Shown in pieces: positions 18,731 through 30,128 of a stretch of DNA of 31,904 nucleotides (position 1 is its first letter; each line of letters opens with the position of its first letter). The notes under the pieces were generated by a model. That model was not told where the DNA came from and did not search any database. It worked only from the letters and a program-made list of their open reading frames with translations. The position numbers and the translations under genes are program-made. This DNA comes from Hamiltosporidium magnivora (Eukaryota > Microsporidia > Dubosqiidae). The stretch is from positions 1-31,904 of the forward strand of contig PITI01000031.1 in assembly GCA_004325065.1 (NCBI GenBank). The letters run 5' to 3'.

Positions 18731-20694
18731 TTAATTAGGGGAAATTTTAATAAAATTGGTTAAAAAATTTAAGTAAAACCAAATTTAAAACTTTGATTTA
18801 TATTTTTTATTTTCTAAGCAAATTATTACTTTAAAACTTATGAAAATACAATAATTTCTTATAAAGAATTAGAAAATTCAATAACTAGTCTTATAAAGAT
18901 TTAGAAAATTAAAAGAATAATAAATCAAATTCTAAAAATTTATATTCTATTTACTTACCGAATCAAATAATTATTTCTTTAAGTATAATTCGAATTTTCA
19001 AATTCTCTGATTGCTAAAACATTCACGAAGAATTCAAGCTCAATCTATAAACAAAATACATTGCGAATAAATATGATACACATGAAACTCAGTAGAGCAG
19101 GTGGCGAATTCATACTACATATTTACCTTGAAATTTATACACATGTAATAACTTAGCTAAAAAAGGTAAAATAAAATAAAATCTGCTGCCGTATCACCTT
19201 GAATCAATTTGGAACTCAGAATTGCTACAAAAAAATTTCATTGCAAACTCAAAGGTAAAAATATCACGAAAAATTATAAGCCCAAGTAGTTAGACAATCC
19301 AAAAAAATTGGGAGTCTCACTGTACTCAAATATAAATCTAACGAATTTTTATAATAGATGCATAATAAAAGCAGGTGAAGGTCGAAATTTAAAAGAGCGT
19401 AATTCCACCGAGTAAGGAAATTTGCATTTTTGAAAAGTATTTTTATACATTTTTATACTTCAGGAATCAAACCAATAAAAGCCTTCTTCTACTCACAGCA
19501 TCCTCAACTAGAAGAATAACTAACTAAATAATTTAATTTTCTATAGATCTATGATTTTACAAAATTATTTTTCAAAAAAATAGAATGAATATTAGTTTTG
19601 AAGACATATCCGTAAACATATAAAAATTAGAAATAATTTTCTAAAATAATTATAAAAAAATTGTCTGTCTAGTCGGATTTTTAGAAAACTAAAAATATAA
19701 AAACCCATTTCTATTATTTCAGAGTGTTTTATGTGTAAAAAACCAAAACTAAAAACCGTTTTATCATCTAAATTAATTTTTTTTCTTTTAGATTGTTCAA
19801 TAATTAGAATGCCATAAAAGACAAATTACATTCATCTTTGAAATTATCTATTTCTGTGCTTTTATTTTTGATCATTTGCATGTAAAATATTATAAAAAAG
19901 AATATTCTTTTATCTTTAAATTTTTTTTTCATTATTTCATTATTTCTTTGTTTTATTTAATATTCTTAGTCATATTAATATTACAGAACTTGAATATTCA
20001 GTTTTTCTGAATTTGAATTAAAGAATATAAATCTGATTTCTCGTATTAAAATATATTCGCTTTTAAATTGTAGAACTTCTCAATAAATTTTCAATAAAAT
20101 AATTAAACGAATTTTTTTATATTTTAAAATAAGAAAATGTGACTTCTCTTGAACCAGATTTTACATAGAAAGTAAAAATTAATGGCTATTCAATGTAGTT
20201 AGAACAAATATTCCCATTAGAAAGTTCTAAAAAAATAATAACAAAAATTTTTTTATTAAAGTTAAAAATTAATTTTTATATTTTTTTGGTATAAACTTTA
20301 GAAAAATTTTGTGCTTTAAACAGAAATTTTAGCGAAAAAAATGTATTATTTTATTGGAGTGGAAATATTGGCAAAAATAATTTATTGAGTAGAATTCTAT
20401 AAAATAGAAATATAACGGATTATATTTTTTAGTTTAAATACCAGACAAATATAAATATCGAATATCATTATATTAAGTGAAAATATAACGGAAATTTACT
20501 CCAAATAAGATATTAAGAAGATATCCATTATGTGAAAAATTTTAAACGAAATATAGAATTATATTTTATAATAGAAATACATAACAAAAAATTCATTAAA
20601 TTAATTTAAAAATAATTTAGAAGAACAAACAGAAATATTTAATGAAACAAAGATAAAAAAACCGTATTATTTATCTCATAATAAATATTGTCCA
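18731..20694. other. Spacer, possible transposon traces
   Basis: About 2 kb without a gene. The stretch 19075-19420 is richer in G+C. At about 19108-19150 a frame reads EFILHIYLEIYTHVIT, which resembles the LYLHLEIYHDS segment of the relic at 1.5 kb and shares the 14-base string ACCTTGAAATTTAT with it. At 19275 ATAAGCCCAAG..GTTAGA also recurs near 11348. These could be remnants of one dispersed element, but the matches are short. From 19500 to 20690 the sequence is plain AT-rich spacer. Confidence 0.45.
18738..18741 (-). promoter_or_regulatory. CCCC start-site signal of the Timeless-like gene
   Basis: On the minus strand TTCCCCTAATTAA leads to the ATG, with seven bases between the C-run and the start codon. 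Confidence 0.5.
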
Positions 20695-21072
20695 CTAAAA
20701 CTCATTCAGTTTTCTACCAATAATCCTTGGATTTTCTTTTGTAAGCTTTTCAACAAAGTCTTTCCTGATGTCGTATGTACAACTGTGTTGATCGAAGTGT
20801 CGATGTCTTCCACAAAACATACCGCCACATCTACAAGAAAAGTTATTGGATACTCTTAACTTTCTCTTACAAATAGCACATATCATTTCAGTTGAATTTT
20901 CAGATATATTTTTTACCATTTCTGTTTCAACAAGAGTAGCGGGAAGTATTAAGGATGTACTGCTTTTCTTTTTCTTGTGTAACTGTAATTCTATCGTTGT
21001 ATTTATTTTGCGTTTTCGTGTTCTTTCTACTATTTCCTCTTCACTCTTGTCATCTACATAATTTTTGTTCAT
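20695..21072 (-). CDS. AN1-type zinc-finger protein (ZFAND/Tmc1-like)
   Basis: A 125-residue protein. The N-terminal 60 residues are charged and probably disordered, with basic clusters RTRKRK and HKKKK that could act as a nuclear signal. Residues 65-98 form a complete AN1 zinc finger: C65, C68, C80, C82, C87, H90, H96, C98. The stretch FSCRCGGMFCGRHRHFDQHSC and the following DIRKDFVEKLTKENPRIIGRKL are typical of the stress-associated ZFAND5/6 and yeast Tmc1 group, where the finger is C-terminal. Such proteins bind ubiquitin conjugates or the proteasome and are induced by proteotoxic stress. The A20 finger found in many plant and animal relatives is absent, as in yeast. The CCC signal lies six bases before the ATG. 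It ties functionally to the proteasome gene 5 kb away, though the two are not co-transcribed. Confidence 0.92.
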   Translation of the reverse strand: MNKNYVDDKSEEEIVERTRKRKINTTIELQLHKKKKSSTSLILPATLVETEMVKNISENSTEMICAICKRKLRVSNNFSCRCGGMFCGRHRHFDQHSCTYDIRKDFVEKLTKENPRIIGRKLNEF

Positions 21073-21078
21073 TCTGTT

Positions 21079-21081
21079 GGG
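21079..21081 (-). promoter_or_regulatory. CCC start-site signal of the AN1 gene
   Basis: TTAGCCCAACAG precedes the ATG on the minus strand, with six bases between CCC and the start codon. Confidence 0.5.
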
Positions 21082-22440
21082 CTAAGCTTTATCAAAAAGA
21101 AATAGAAATTTATTTTAAAACTTTTTAATTTAAGAAAGAAAATAAGAGTGATAATCATTTATTTTTAAAGCAACTAATTTAAAAGAATTTTAAAGTATTT
21201 TTAAGAAAAATTGTTGCATAAAAAAATAGAAATTATCATTAGAATTAAGAAGCAAAATAATTTAAAAAATTTTTGAAAAAAAATTTATTACAAAATTTAT
21301 AATTTAGTTTAATGATATGAATGTAAAACAACTTAAGAGATAAAGTTTCAAAGAAGATTATTATTAAGAATTTTTTTTTTTAATAAAAAGAAAAATATTT
21401 TCAATTCAATAAAATAATCCCCTATGTACTTAATGTATTTAATTAAATTGAAGAAAAATATTTTTACAAACTATTTGCATTTTAGAAATTTAAAACAGAA
21501 AGTATAAACTTATTCGATGAAAAGGATTTACTATTTTTCCAAAGCAATTAAGATTAATATAATCTTCAAACAAACAAATCAAGATCTTATTACAATTAAT
21601 TTAAAATAAATTTGAATACAAAGAAAATTTTATTGATGAATAAACAATTAAGGTTAAGTATACGAAAAAAATGTTTTAATATCAAATTTATGAATGATTC
21701 TCTTGATGAATGCATCAAAAAAAATTAATAACCTTTAGAAAAACTACAAGATTTTAATAAATAAATTGCGGAATCAAACAAAAATTTTCGATTGATAAAA
21801 ATCCGTATAGAATATAAAATAAAGAAATCTATTATTTTGACTCCTAATAATAAAAAAAAGCTACTTCGAGTCTGTAACAATATTTCTAGAAAAAAATCAA
21901 AAAAATATTCAAAAAAAATTGTTAGGAAATATTAAACATTTTCTAGGCGTTAAAAAGGCTGTTAAGTACTTGAAAATTTTCCAAATTTATTAAACTAGCT
22001 CAAATCGATGAAATTCCATAAACGGTTAGCTAAATTCCGACGTTTAATGAACATTATTCTAAATCAACAATATAAGATCTTGGCTACGATGTTTTGAAAA
22101 ATTTCCAAAAAAAATATTTTTTGCAAAATTCGCTAGCTTAACACACGAATGATATAGATTAAATAGACGTATCTTCGAGCATTTTAGAAATAAAGCTTTG
22201 ATAATAAATATCAAAAATATCGATTTACAGGCTATATATGAACGATTTTGAACTAAGAAGGGCAAAATAATCTATTGTTAATAAAGGTAAAAAAAATTAT
22301 GCACTCTTAATAAAATGGTGATAAACATTATCAGAGTAGTTACAAAATATGGATTAAAAAAATAACAATTCATAACACATTTAATTGATAAAACTTTATA
22401 CGTATTTGATCTATAAAACCACGATATATTGAAGTAAACT

Positions 22441-23005
22441 CTACGAATATAATTTATATTTAAATTTACGACTAGTAATAGCTAATATTTCATATAGATT
22501 TTTTTGTATAAAATTTTTGCAATATAAGGTTCCTTTTTCCGTAAATTCTAAATTTTTAAAATACCATAGGATTATAATGATAGTAGTAAAGTTTAGAATT
22601 TTTAATATTTTTTCATTCGATGATTTATTATCTTTTATAATAAAATGGTTGAAAGTACTAATATAATTTTCGCTCATTATTTGTGATGTATAGTATTGTT
22701 CATTTATAATTAAATTTTTCGCGAACATTCGAAATAGGAATATTTCTAATCAAAAATTTTTCTGAACGAAGACGAAAAGAAGTCGGCTTGGAAATAAAAA
22801 AAAAAGTAATAAAATACCTTATAAAACTAAGAGGGTACTGCAAGTACACAATAAAAAAAAGTTTATTTGACATCGCTGAACTATTCCTATTATTTGAGCA
22901 ATAATGTGCTATCAAATCACCGAAAATGAAAATGCAAGAAATAAACACCAAGTGGGCTATTATTTTAACATATACCAACTTAAAATCTATGCTTTGAGAA
23001 ACCAT
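22441..23005 (-). pseudogene. Possible frameshifted membrane-protein remnant
   Basis: Two minus-strand frames overlap: 23005-22700 (from ATG, 101 residues) and 22728-22441 (95 residues). The first has a hydrophobic stretch (IIAHLVFISCIFIFGDLIAHYC) and a second one (LFFIVYLQYPLSFIRYFITFFFI) followed by a basic segment SFRLRSEKFLIRN. The second has one hydrophobic helix (ILNFTTIIIILWYF). Together they could be one membrane protein broken by a frameshift near 22720. No family is recognised, no CCC signal precedes the first ATG, and AT-rich DNA yields hydrophobic frames by chance, so this is weak. Confidence 0.2.
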
Positions 23006-24558
23006 AACCAAAACTAACAATTTTCAATGATTTATGATTCTATATAAATACAAACAATGAAAATATTATTCACGAAAAAACCATTCCGTAATTTTAGCAT
23101 CATTAAACCATTGAAAAAACTAAAAAAAGCGTCGAAATAATATATTCATAATTGTATAATCGAAATAAAATCGGTGTCATAGCAATTATTTGAAAGTATA
23201 ATTTATTTTGCAAAAACAAAAAATTTAAATTAGAAATTAAAAACATTATAATGTCTAAAAAAAGACTGGAAATATGGATTCATATTATCATCTCGAATTA
23301 GAATAAAATGTTGGACGGCTAATGTTGATAATCATGTCTTGGTTCAATCAACAAAGTTGGTTGGTAAGATCTGAATCGATATCTGTTCGTAAGAACGATT
23401 CTATTAGTCCAAACATTTCATATTGGTTTATTTTGTTTTATATTGAAATCAAACTTTAATTATTCTTATTCAATTAGTAAAATTTATATCTTGTCTGTAA
23501 TTCTGATTGTTTTCTTAGCTATGTTTTGATATATTCTTTTTTCTCAAGAAAAAAAATACGATTTTAAACAAAAGAAAAAATTTCGAAAAATTTTCACTTT
23601 TATCCATTAAAGCTCGTTATTCATCCGACATTGGAATCTTTTTGCAAATAGATTCATCTGGTCGAATTTCATTCCAAGTTATAATAAATAAAATATTCCA
23701 TTTTATATTAAAAGAATTCACAATTCGATTATATACATGTCAAACCAATTTAATGTTGCTATTAGAGTCATGAATTTTTATTTTATGACTAAAGACATTC
23801 TTATGTACACGTTATGGCTTGGATTTTTATCTAGAATACATTAGGTGCAAATTATGGGATTATAATCATTTTTTGAACGGTCTATCATATTGGTTTCTTT
23901 CTAAAATAATAGTTATAAATACGATCTTCGATTTTAAGCAGGTGACAACTCAACTCGGGCCGATTTTTCATTAAAACTTATCTATAGAATAAATATATTG
24001 TTTTGTTTTGATACATTCATTTGTAAACGAGTACTTCTATGTCTAATTTGAATGAAAATGGTTTTATCTTGCTATAATATTTCATATTTTACCCTAGTTT
24101 ATTAACTAACAATTTTGGCTTGCATTTGAACACAAATAATATGTTGATATTTAAACATAAAATACAATAAATACTCGTATAATTATATTTTTTTTAGTAA
24201 TTAAATTATAAATAAAATAACAGTTCAACAATTAAAACCTATAGAAAAGTATTATGTATTTTTCTATCTATCAAAAATCTTATCTTACTTTAATTTAATC
24301 TAATCAGATAATTTTATTTTTTTAAAATATTTTTTAATTAAAATTGTAAAATGATAAATGGATAAAGGTTGAGGAATATTCAAAATTGAAGAAAATCCAA
24401 AGAAAAATGATTTAAAATTCTTCTAATGAACTAAAACTCATAAAAATTAACAAAATATGTAACCAATAAAGATAATAAATAATATATCTGAAACACTAAT
24501 CATATTTGTTTCAGAAAAGAAATAAAAACAAAATTCTAAAAAGGAGAAAGAAAAAAAA

Positions 24559-24834
24559 ATGAAAGAAGATAAAACAATTGCTTCAGAAAAAAAACTAAAT
24601 AGTCCAAATATATCAGAGATACCACATTTAAATGTAAATAAACCTATAGAGATTAAAGACGATAATTTGGAAGATCCAAATTGTAAAAATACCGATTTTT
24701 TCCGTGTAAAATCATTCATAGAGAAACATATAACACCAGATCATATATTAAATAGAAGATACGAACACCAAAATGGCCCTATGCAGCTCTCAGAATACGA
24801 GCACAAAAATAAATCAAAAAAAGAAAATAAATGA
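24559..24834 (+). CDS. Small hydrophilic orphan protein
   Basis: A 91-residue protein that I do not recognise. It has no membrane segment. The N-terminal half is charged and Pro/Asn-containing (NSPNISEIPHLNVNKPIEI), the middle reads FFRVKSFIEKHITPDHILNRRYEHQNGPMQLSEYEHKN, and the tail is lysine-rich. It is held to be coding because Pro, His, Asp and Glu codons are frequent, the third positions vary, and the G+C content is above both flanks; the antisense frame is a hydrophobic shadow. The A/G-rich stretch AAAAAGGAGAAAG precedes the ATG, but no C-run is present. It stands isolated, more than 1.3 kb from any neighbour. A conserved microsporidian-specific protein is possible. Confidence 0.5.
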   Translation: MKEDKTIASEKKLNSPNISEIPHLNVNKPIEIKDDNLEDPNCKNTDFFRVKSFIEKHITPDHILNRRYEHQNGPMQLSEYEHKNKSKKENK

Positions 24835-26185
24835 CTTGTCAGCAAATAAAATAAGATTATAGTATATTAAATGTTACCATATTTAAACCAATACATTTTT
24901 ATAAATTAAATTCCAGTAAAATAATTAAAAATAAAATAATTCACTCAAAAAATATACCAAAACTTTAATAAAATTTATGAATCTTAATTTTTGATTTTTC
25001 ACATTTAAAAAATCAAAATCGATTTGATTTATAACAAAAACAGCTAATATAAGTTTACTACATAGATCTTCCGAACAATAAATCAAAATCAATTTGATTT
25101 GAAAAAATAAAATTTCAAAAATTTACCAACTTTTAAAACAAATCGTACTTTCGAAAGTTTAAAATTCAATTTAATTATCAGAAAAACAAAAATCATTGTA
25201 TTTAACTAAATTTACTATGAGATTTAAACAATCACAAATATATAAAAATATTTTACATTTTTCGTAATTCCAATATATAAATCGCAAGATTCTTGTTTAT
25301 ATACACCCAATACACACTCTTTCTTCATTTAAATATAAAAATAATATAAACTAAGTGCAATTTAAACTTCAATTCTGTAAAATATATAACTGTTAAAGAT
25401 AATTATACAAAGAATTTAATGATTGATTTTCACATTCTTTTATTAAAAATTACTACTTACATAGAAATATAAAAACTTAAGCAAATCTGTTATATATATT
25501 TGAAAAAAATAACATCCTAAAATAAAAGAAAAATTTAATTGAAATAATCTTCTTAGCTCTCATATTACGAATCTAATATTCCAAAATCTTAAATTTATCA
25601 TAAATTAGGAAAACACACAAAAAAAATTAATAAATCTAAAAAAATAATAAATATTTTAGGTTTTTCACTTTTTATGGATAATCTAATATGCATTTTAATT
25701 CAAAATATTTTTATCTTTTGCTCAACATCTAACGAAATCTCTTTAATAACCATCGTAAATTACATTCTGAAATCTAGGCCGACTTCAGGAAAAAAAATCA
25801 TTTGTTTAAAATACGGAATATCATATTATTTTGATTCAAATTTCTCTATAAAACGAGTTTAAACGAAAATTTATCAAATTACTTTCTATGAGAATGCTTA
25901 TAAACCAAATTATATTTTTAAACAAAAATATTTCGAAATCACGTTAAGTTTTCACTTTAAACATTTAAAGTTGAAAAATAAAACAAAAGATTTACAATTG
26001 TAACTAAAAAGTATTGAAAAAAAAAGGAAAAACAAAAAAATCTCTTTTACAAAAATATTTATCCGTGTGTATCAAATGATCAATTTTCAAAACAATACAG
26101 GAAAAAAACATGTTTTTAACCTAAAATTTACAATATGAAAATACAACAAAATAATTAATAAATTAAACTGAAAAAAAGATATTTA
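24835..26185. other. AT-rich spacer, no gene seen
   Basis: About 1.35 kb. The near-palindromic string AAATCAAAATCGATTTGATTT at 25010-25030 recurs with one change at 25080-25100, the only structure noticed. Short frames around 25674-25862 have the composition of random AT-rich DNA. Nothing else is recognisable. Confidence 0.55.
25010..25100. repeat. Repeated near-palindrome
   Basis: AAATCAAAATCGATTTGATTT (25010-25030) and AAATCAAAATCAATTTGATTT (25080-25100) differ at one base and lie 70 bp apart. Each is close to an inverted repeat (AAATCAAA / TTTGATTT). It may be a protein-binding site or chance in AT-rich DNA. Confidence 0.4.
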
Positions 26186-27400
26186 TTACGTATAATAATG
26201 ATATCTGGATTTTTTTGCAGCAGATACGTCTTGTATTCCATCCATAAAATCATTCTGAGTTATTTCCTCTCTTTTCTTTTTTAAAGCACGCATACCAGCT
26301 TCGACGGTAGCAGCTTTACATTGAGCCCCGTTAAAACCTTCAGTTGATCGCGCCAATTCTTCATAGTTAACATTATCCTGAACAACCATTTTACGTGAAT
26401 GTATTTGTAGAATTCTTTTCCTTCCTTCCAAATTTGGAAGAGGGAATTCTATTTTCCTATCCAATCTTCCACTTCGCAACAGCGCAGGATCAAGAATATC
26501 AGGCCGGTTAGTTGCTGCAATTATTTTTATGTCATCGTTGACCGCAAATCCATCCAATTGATTAAGAAGTTCAAGCATGGTTCTTTGTACTTCTCTGTCT
26601 CCATTACGATCGGAATCCACTCTTTTTGTACCGATTGCATCAATTTCATCGATAAATATTATAGTCGGCTTCTTTTTCTTTGCAAGTGCAAATGTATCAC
26701 GAACGAGGCGTGCACCTTCTCCGATATACATCTGAACCAGTTGAGTACCAGCCAATTTAATAAATGTTGCCTTGGTCTTGGAAGCACATGCACGGGCCAT
26801 GAGTGTCTTACCTGTACCAGGTGGTCCATACATTAAAACACCTTTTGGTGGGCGAATATTCATTTTTATGAATTTTTCAGGATGCAAAAATGGCAAAACG
26901 ACTGCTTCATTAAGTTCCTCTATTTGCCTCTCCAATCCACCAATATCTTCATAATTCTCCAACGGCCGTTCTTCTAATTCCATAGCCTTGACTCTTGTAT
27001 CAAATTCCGGTTCGATTATTTCCAAAATTACGTTACTCTCTTTCTGTACACCAACCAGTGTTCCCGGTAAAAGTTTAGCTGGATCAACCAGTCCAGGATT
27101 AAGAATAAGCATATTCACACGAGTAGATGTCATCAATACAACATTAACATCTCCTGTTTTTTCACAATACAGAACTTCAATGACAGTGGCAACAAGATAT
27201 GGTAATGTTTTATGAAGTTTGATTTTTTCATAGTTTTCACTGGTAGATGTACGCCTAATACCGATTTCATAGTCTACATTTGTTACTTCTCCTTTTAAAC
27301 CACGCAACTCAGAACCTAAAAGTGAAATTCGCTCATCAACTATTTCGGGATCTTCGTTTGCAATATTTGAAATTACATCCTTCAATTTTTCTAGAGACAT
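26186..27400 (-). CDS. RPT5: 26S proteasome regulatory ATPase Rpt5 (PSMC3)
   Basis: A 404-residue AAA+ ATPase of the 19S base ring, which unfolds ubiquitinated proteins and opens the 20S gate. The N-terminal coiled coil (about 1-35) is followed by an OB domain (about 62-130). The AAA domain carries Walker A GPPGTGKT (192-199), Walker B IIFIDEID (247-254), the [19 protein letters not shown] sensor and arginine-finger region (297-315), and the AAA lid. Residues [25 protein letters not shown] and [16 protein letters not shown] identify Rpt5 rather than the other five Rpt subunits. The last residues are HYYT, so the HbYX tail that docks in the 20S alpha ring is intact. An in-frame GTG at 27412 would add four residues but lies within and beyond the CCCC signal; ATG at 27400 is chosen. 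Codon use is more balanced than in the other genes, as expected of a highly expressed gene. Confidence 0.97.
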   Translation of the reverse strand: MSLEKLKDVISNIANEDPEIVDERISLLGSELRGLKGEVTNVDYEIGIRRTSTSENYEKIKLHKTLPYLVATVIEVLYCEKTGDVNVVLMTSTRVNMLILNPGLVDPAKLLPGTLVGVQKESNVILEIIEPEFDTRVKAMELEERPLENYEDIGGLERQIEELNEAVVLPFLHPEKFIKMNIRPPKGVLMYGPPGTGKTLMARACASKTKATFIKLAGTQLVQMYIGEGARLVRDTFALAKKKKPTIIFIDEIDAIGTKRVDSDRNGDREVQRTMLELLNQLDGFAVNDDIKIIAATNRPDILDPALLRSGRLDRKIEFPLPNLEGRKRILQIHSRKMVVQDNVNYEELARSTEGFNGAQCKAATVEAGMRALKKKREEITQNDFMDGIQDVSAAKKSRYHYYT

Positions 27401-27403
27401 AAA

Positions 27404-27407
27404 GGGG
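27404..27407 (-). promoter_or_regulatory. CCCC start-site signal of RPT5
   Basis: GTGTACCCCTTT stands immediately before the ATG on the minus strand, with three bases between the C-run and the start. It overlaps the alternative GTG start and so argues against it. Confidence 0.55.
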
Positions 27408-29370
27408 TACACAATTTCTTGTTTAAAAAAGGTTTTATTTATTCAGAAATCGATTTTAAATGTAAATTTATTTGTTATTTTTTTTTAAAGCATTTTATAG
27501 AAAAAAATGATTTGTTTTTTTATAAAAAAATATTTTTGAAGAGACTTTTACTCTTAGGTTTCTTTGTTTATTTATTATTTATTTATTCATTTTGCTACAT
27601 AAATAAACCATTTGGTTAGATTAGGCAAATCAGATACTAAAAAAACGACACACCTGGCAATTATATTTAGCTTTGAGGAATATAGAAAATCTTTTCAAAA
27701 CCTTAAAAATAAATCTATTTATAATTATTTAGTTAAATTATTTAAAAGTTTCAAAAGCTATATATATTGCATGTAATTCAAAATTAAAATTCATTTCAAA
27801 TTTAAATATTTTAGCTACAAACCTACTAATTATGTTGAATTCACATTTTATACTTTTAATCGACTTTATTGATTAGAAATCTTTCTTGATACATATAACC
27901 ATTCCAAATATTTTAATTTGGTATTCTCATATAAATTCGGGCAAATATACAGAGAATACAGAGAGTTTATATATATGTTGTCATTTATTTACATCCTTGC
28001 ATGATATTTTTGAATATATTTGGTATTTTTTAGCTCTAATTAGTTTTACTAAACCAAAATTGACTTGATCTTTTGAATCTAATTGGACCAATTGATACAT
28101 TCATTTTAGAAATATTTTCAATTTAATAGATATAAATTGTTCAACACAATTTAAAATCTGTAAATAATTTAATATGATTTTTAAATATTATATCTTAAAG
28201 TCCAACCAATGAGTTGTATTGAATGTTTTTTCTTAAATATATTGGATACATTTTTTAACTCTGTTTTTTATTTGATTAAGTGTATATGAAATGATGGAAC
28301 TAAATATACTTACCAAAGAATAAGAAGTTTATAAATTCGCCTTGTAATTTCCTTGGTCATGTGACACAATTAAAATAGACCGATTTTTATGATCAAAGGT
28401 AGAATTTAAAATCAAAAACTCTTTTCCGAAAAATTAATATAAAAAACGTAAATACACACGCTAATCTCCTTATTCGAAAAGTAAATCCTTTTATAAAATA
28501 ACAAAGCTATATGGTTGGCATGACATTAACGCAGTTCTAGGCTTAACATAAATAATTCCTAACCCAAAACTCCATCGGTATCCTAAAAATAGCTATATCT
28601 CAGAGATTTTCTTTAAAAAATCATTGAAATATTTTAATGAATGCGGAAATTATCCGAGTTTGTTAATATAGGTGCATGGTATGCGATTTTTGCCGAATAT
28701 TACCCTTGTATCCAAAGACCAGCACCCCTGCTGCCTTCACTTTGCTTCCCGAACCGAATAACTACCACATAGGTAATATTCTTATGACTTATATGAAGAT
28801 AGTCTGGAAGTTTCAATGACATAATAACTATTATAACCTGTTGTTTAAGATTCTTGGCTTTCGAAAGAAGGTGTTTTGTTTCTCTTAAGAGCTAAGCCTT
28901 TAAACCCGAGTGAGCAAGAGCTAGCGGTTCATTATTTTAGATAGAGATTACTGCCAAGAACTTTTTTTCTCATTCTTGTAACACAAAAGCCATTAATTTC
29001 TTTTCACAAAAATTTTCATAATTTTTTAGATCTACTTTTCATTTCTAATTCCCATATAGAGCCGCAAAACATGGTGTATTTTTCATCCCAAAAAAACTAA
29101 AATAATGATTTTTGCACCAATTTTACTTAATCGTCGCCTAGTAGATAGCTCGAAATGTGGTCATCTTTCCTTTATTACCTGAAACCTTTGATGATAATAA
29201 GCAATTTTAAGTTAAGCCTTGGATTAAAGAAGATAACCCTTTCAAAAAAAATATAAAGAACCCTTTAAACAGTTCAAACACACTAGCTCTTGAAAATATC
29301 AGATAATGACTTTATATATTACTCTTGAGAAATTTTTTGTTATGTTATTTTTTCAAATACTGTATTGTAT

Positions 29371-29588
29371 GTCAAATAAATATCCGGACACACAAAAAAT
29401 TCTAAATTTTTATAATATTTTTAATAAGAATTTAAATCTTTTTGCTGGAAATAATGAGTTATAATATTTTCTGTCTATATTGTTCCTTATTGCGTTTGTT
29501 TATAGCCTCTAGTAATACATTTGGACTGATATCTTTTTAAAATGCCAAAATATTCGGACACCTAAAAAATTATTAAATATTTTATGCC
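29371..29588. repeat. Paired Tc1/mariner-like terminal motifs
   Basis: GTCAAATAAATATCCGGACA at 29371, continuing CACAAAAAATT, is repeated about 170 bp later as GCCAAAATATTCGGACACCT at 29543, continuing AAAAAATTATTAAATATTTT. The pattern of a GTCAAA-like start, (T/C)CGGACAC and an A-run followed by AT-rich DNA is typical of Tc1/mariner-type inverted ends. Both copies face the same way, and no transposase or opposite end was found in the window, so these would be orphan ends or subterminal repeats. Confidence 0.45.
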
Positions 29589-29916
29589 AAAGATAAGTTA
29601 GTTATTTCTTTTGTGTTTATTCATCTCTCGACGAATTATATTAAATTACCGGGAAGAAATATACCATAGTTGAGTTCAGCTTAAAACGTTATTCGATAAG
29701 ATAATTTCTGAATTTCATTAAGAAGCTATGTTTAGAGCCCATGATACTTTACAAAAGTAAGAAAGATAAATATACAACCTGAAACATGAATCTGAACAAC
29801 CTCTTCTTATAGTATTAGTATGAAGAAAAGAATTTTGATTTAAATAAAAAATCCTAAAATTAATAGACTAGAAATTACTAAAATTAAGAGTTTTATGGAA
29901 TTATAATGGTTTCCCC

Positions 29917-30128
29917 CGATGCAAGGAGCAGAATTGGCATATAGTATTCTCTGCTTGTCTTAAGAGGCGACTAAAATAGACTGATCCTCCATGTTGGGCG
30001 TAGGGCTAACAACCCGCTCTTAAAACTACCTTGTTACGAAACCGATAAGTAAACAAACCCACTGGAAAAAGGCTGGTGGGCGGTATAAATAAGGGAGACC
30101 AAGGCTTACGGGGCTGTAGTCTTAAGGA
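29917..30128 (+). repeat. Dispersed GC-richer repeat, copy B (inverted partner at 2356-2577)
   Basis: About 210 bp, matching copy A in reverse complement at roughly 70-75 percent by eye. It contains TTAAGAGGCGACTAAA, TTGGGCGTAGGGCTAACAAC, AGTAAACAAACCCACTGGAA and GGGCGGTATAAATAAGG. On the plus strand one frame reads HVGRRANNPLLKLPCYETDK, a stop, then TNPLEKGWWAV; another continues GGINKGDQGLRGCS. Because both copies preserve similar peptides, it was probably coding or leader sequence of an element. It lies 1.5 kb upstream of, and in the same orientation as, the right-edge reverse-transcriptase fragment. Confidence 0.7.

Larger units (their letters stand above)
21073..24558. other. Long spacer without a convincing gene
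   Basis: About 3.5 kb. 21.1-22.0 kb and 24.1-24.5 kb are plain AT-rich. Between 22.4 and 23.0 kb two overlapping minus-strand frames, described separately, may be a decayed membrane-protein gene. From 23.2 to 24.1 kb composition rises slightly (for instance near 23310-23400 and 23620-23660), yet no frame over 60 codons can be defended. No RNA gene is seen. Confidence 0.5.

Noticed and set aside
24447..24719. A 90-residue hydrophobic minus-strand frame.
   Set aside because: It is antisense to the 24559-24834 gene; its Phe/Ser/Ile-rich composition is what the complement of a Lys/Asn/Glu-rich gene gives.
26558..27215. Three plus-strand frames of 60-92 residues.
   Set aside because: They are antisense shadows of RPT5, which is certain.
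27419..28068. Two plus-strand frames of 66 and 60 residues upstream of RPT5.
   Set aside because: They are Phe/Lys/Ile-rich as chance frames are, begin at non-ATG codons or lack any signal, and show no family resemblance.
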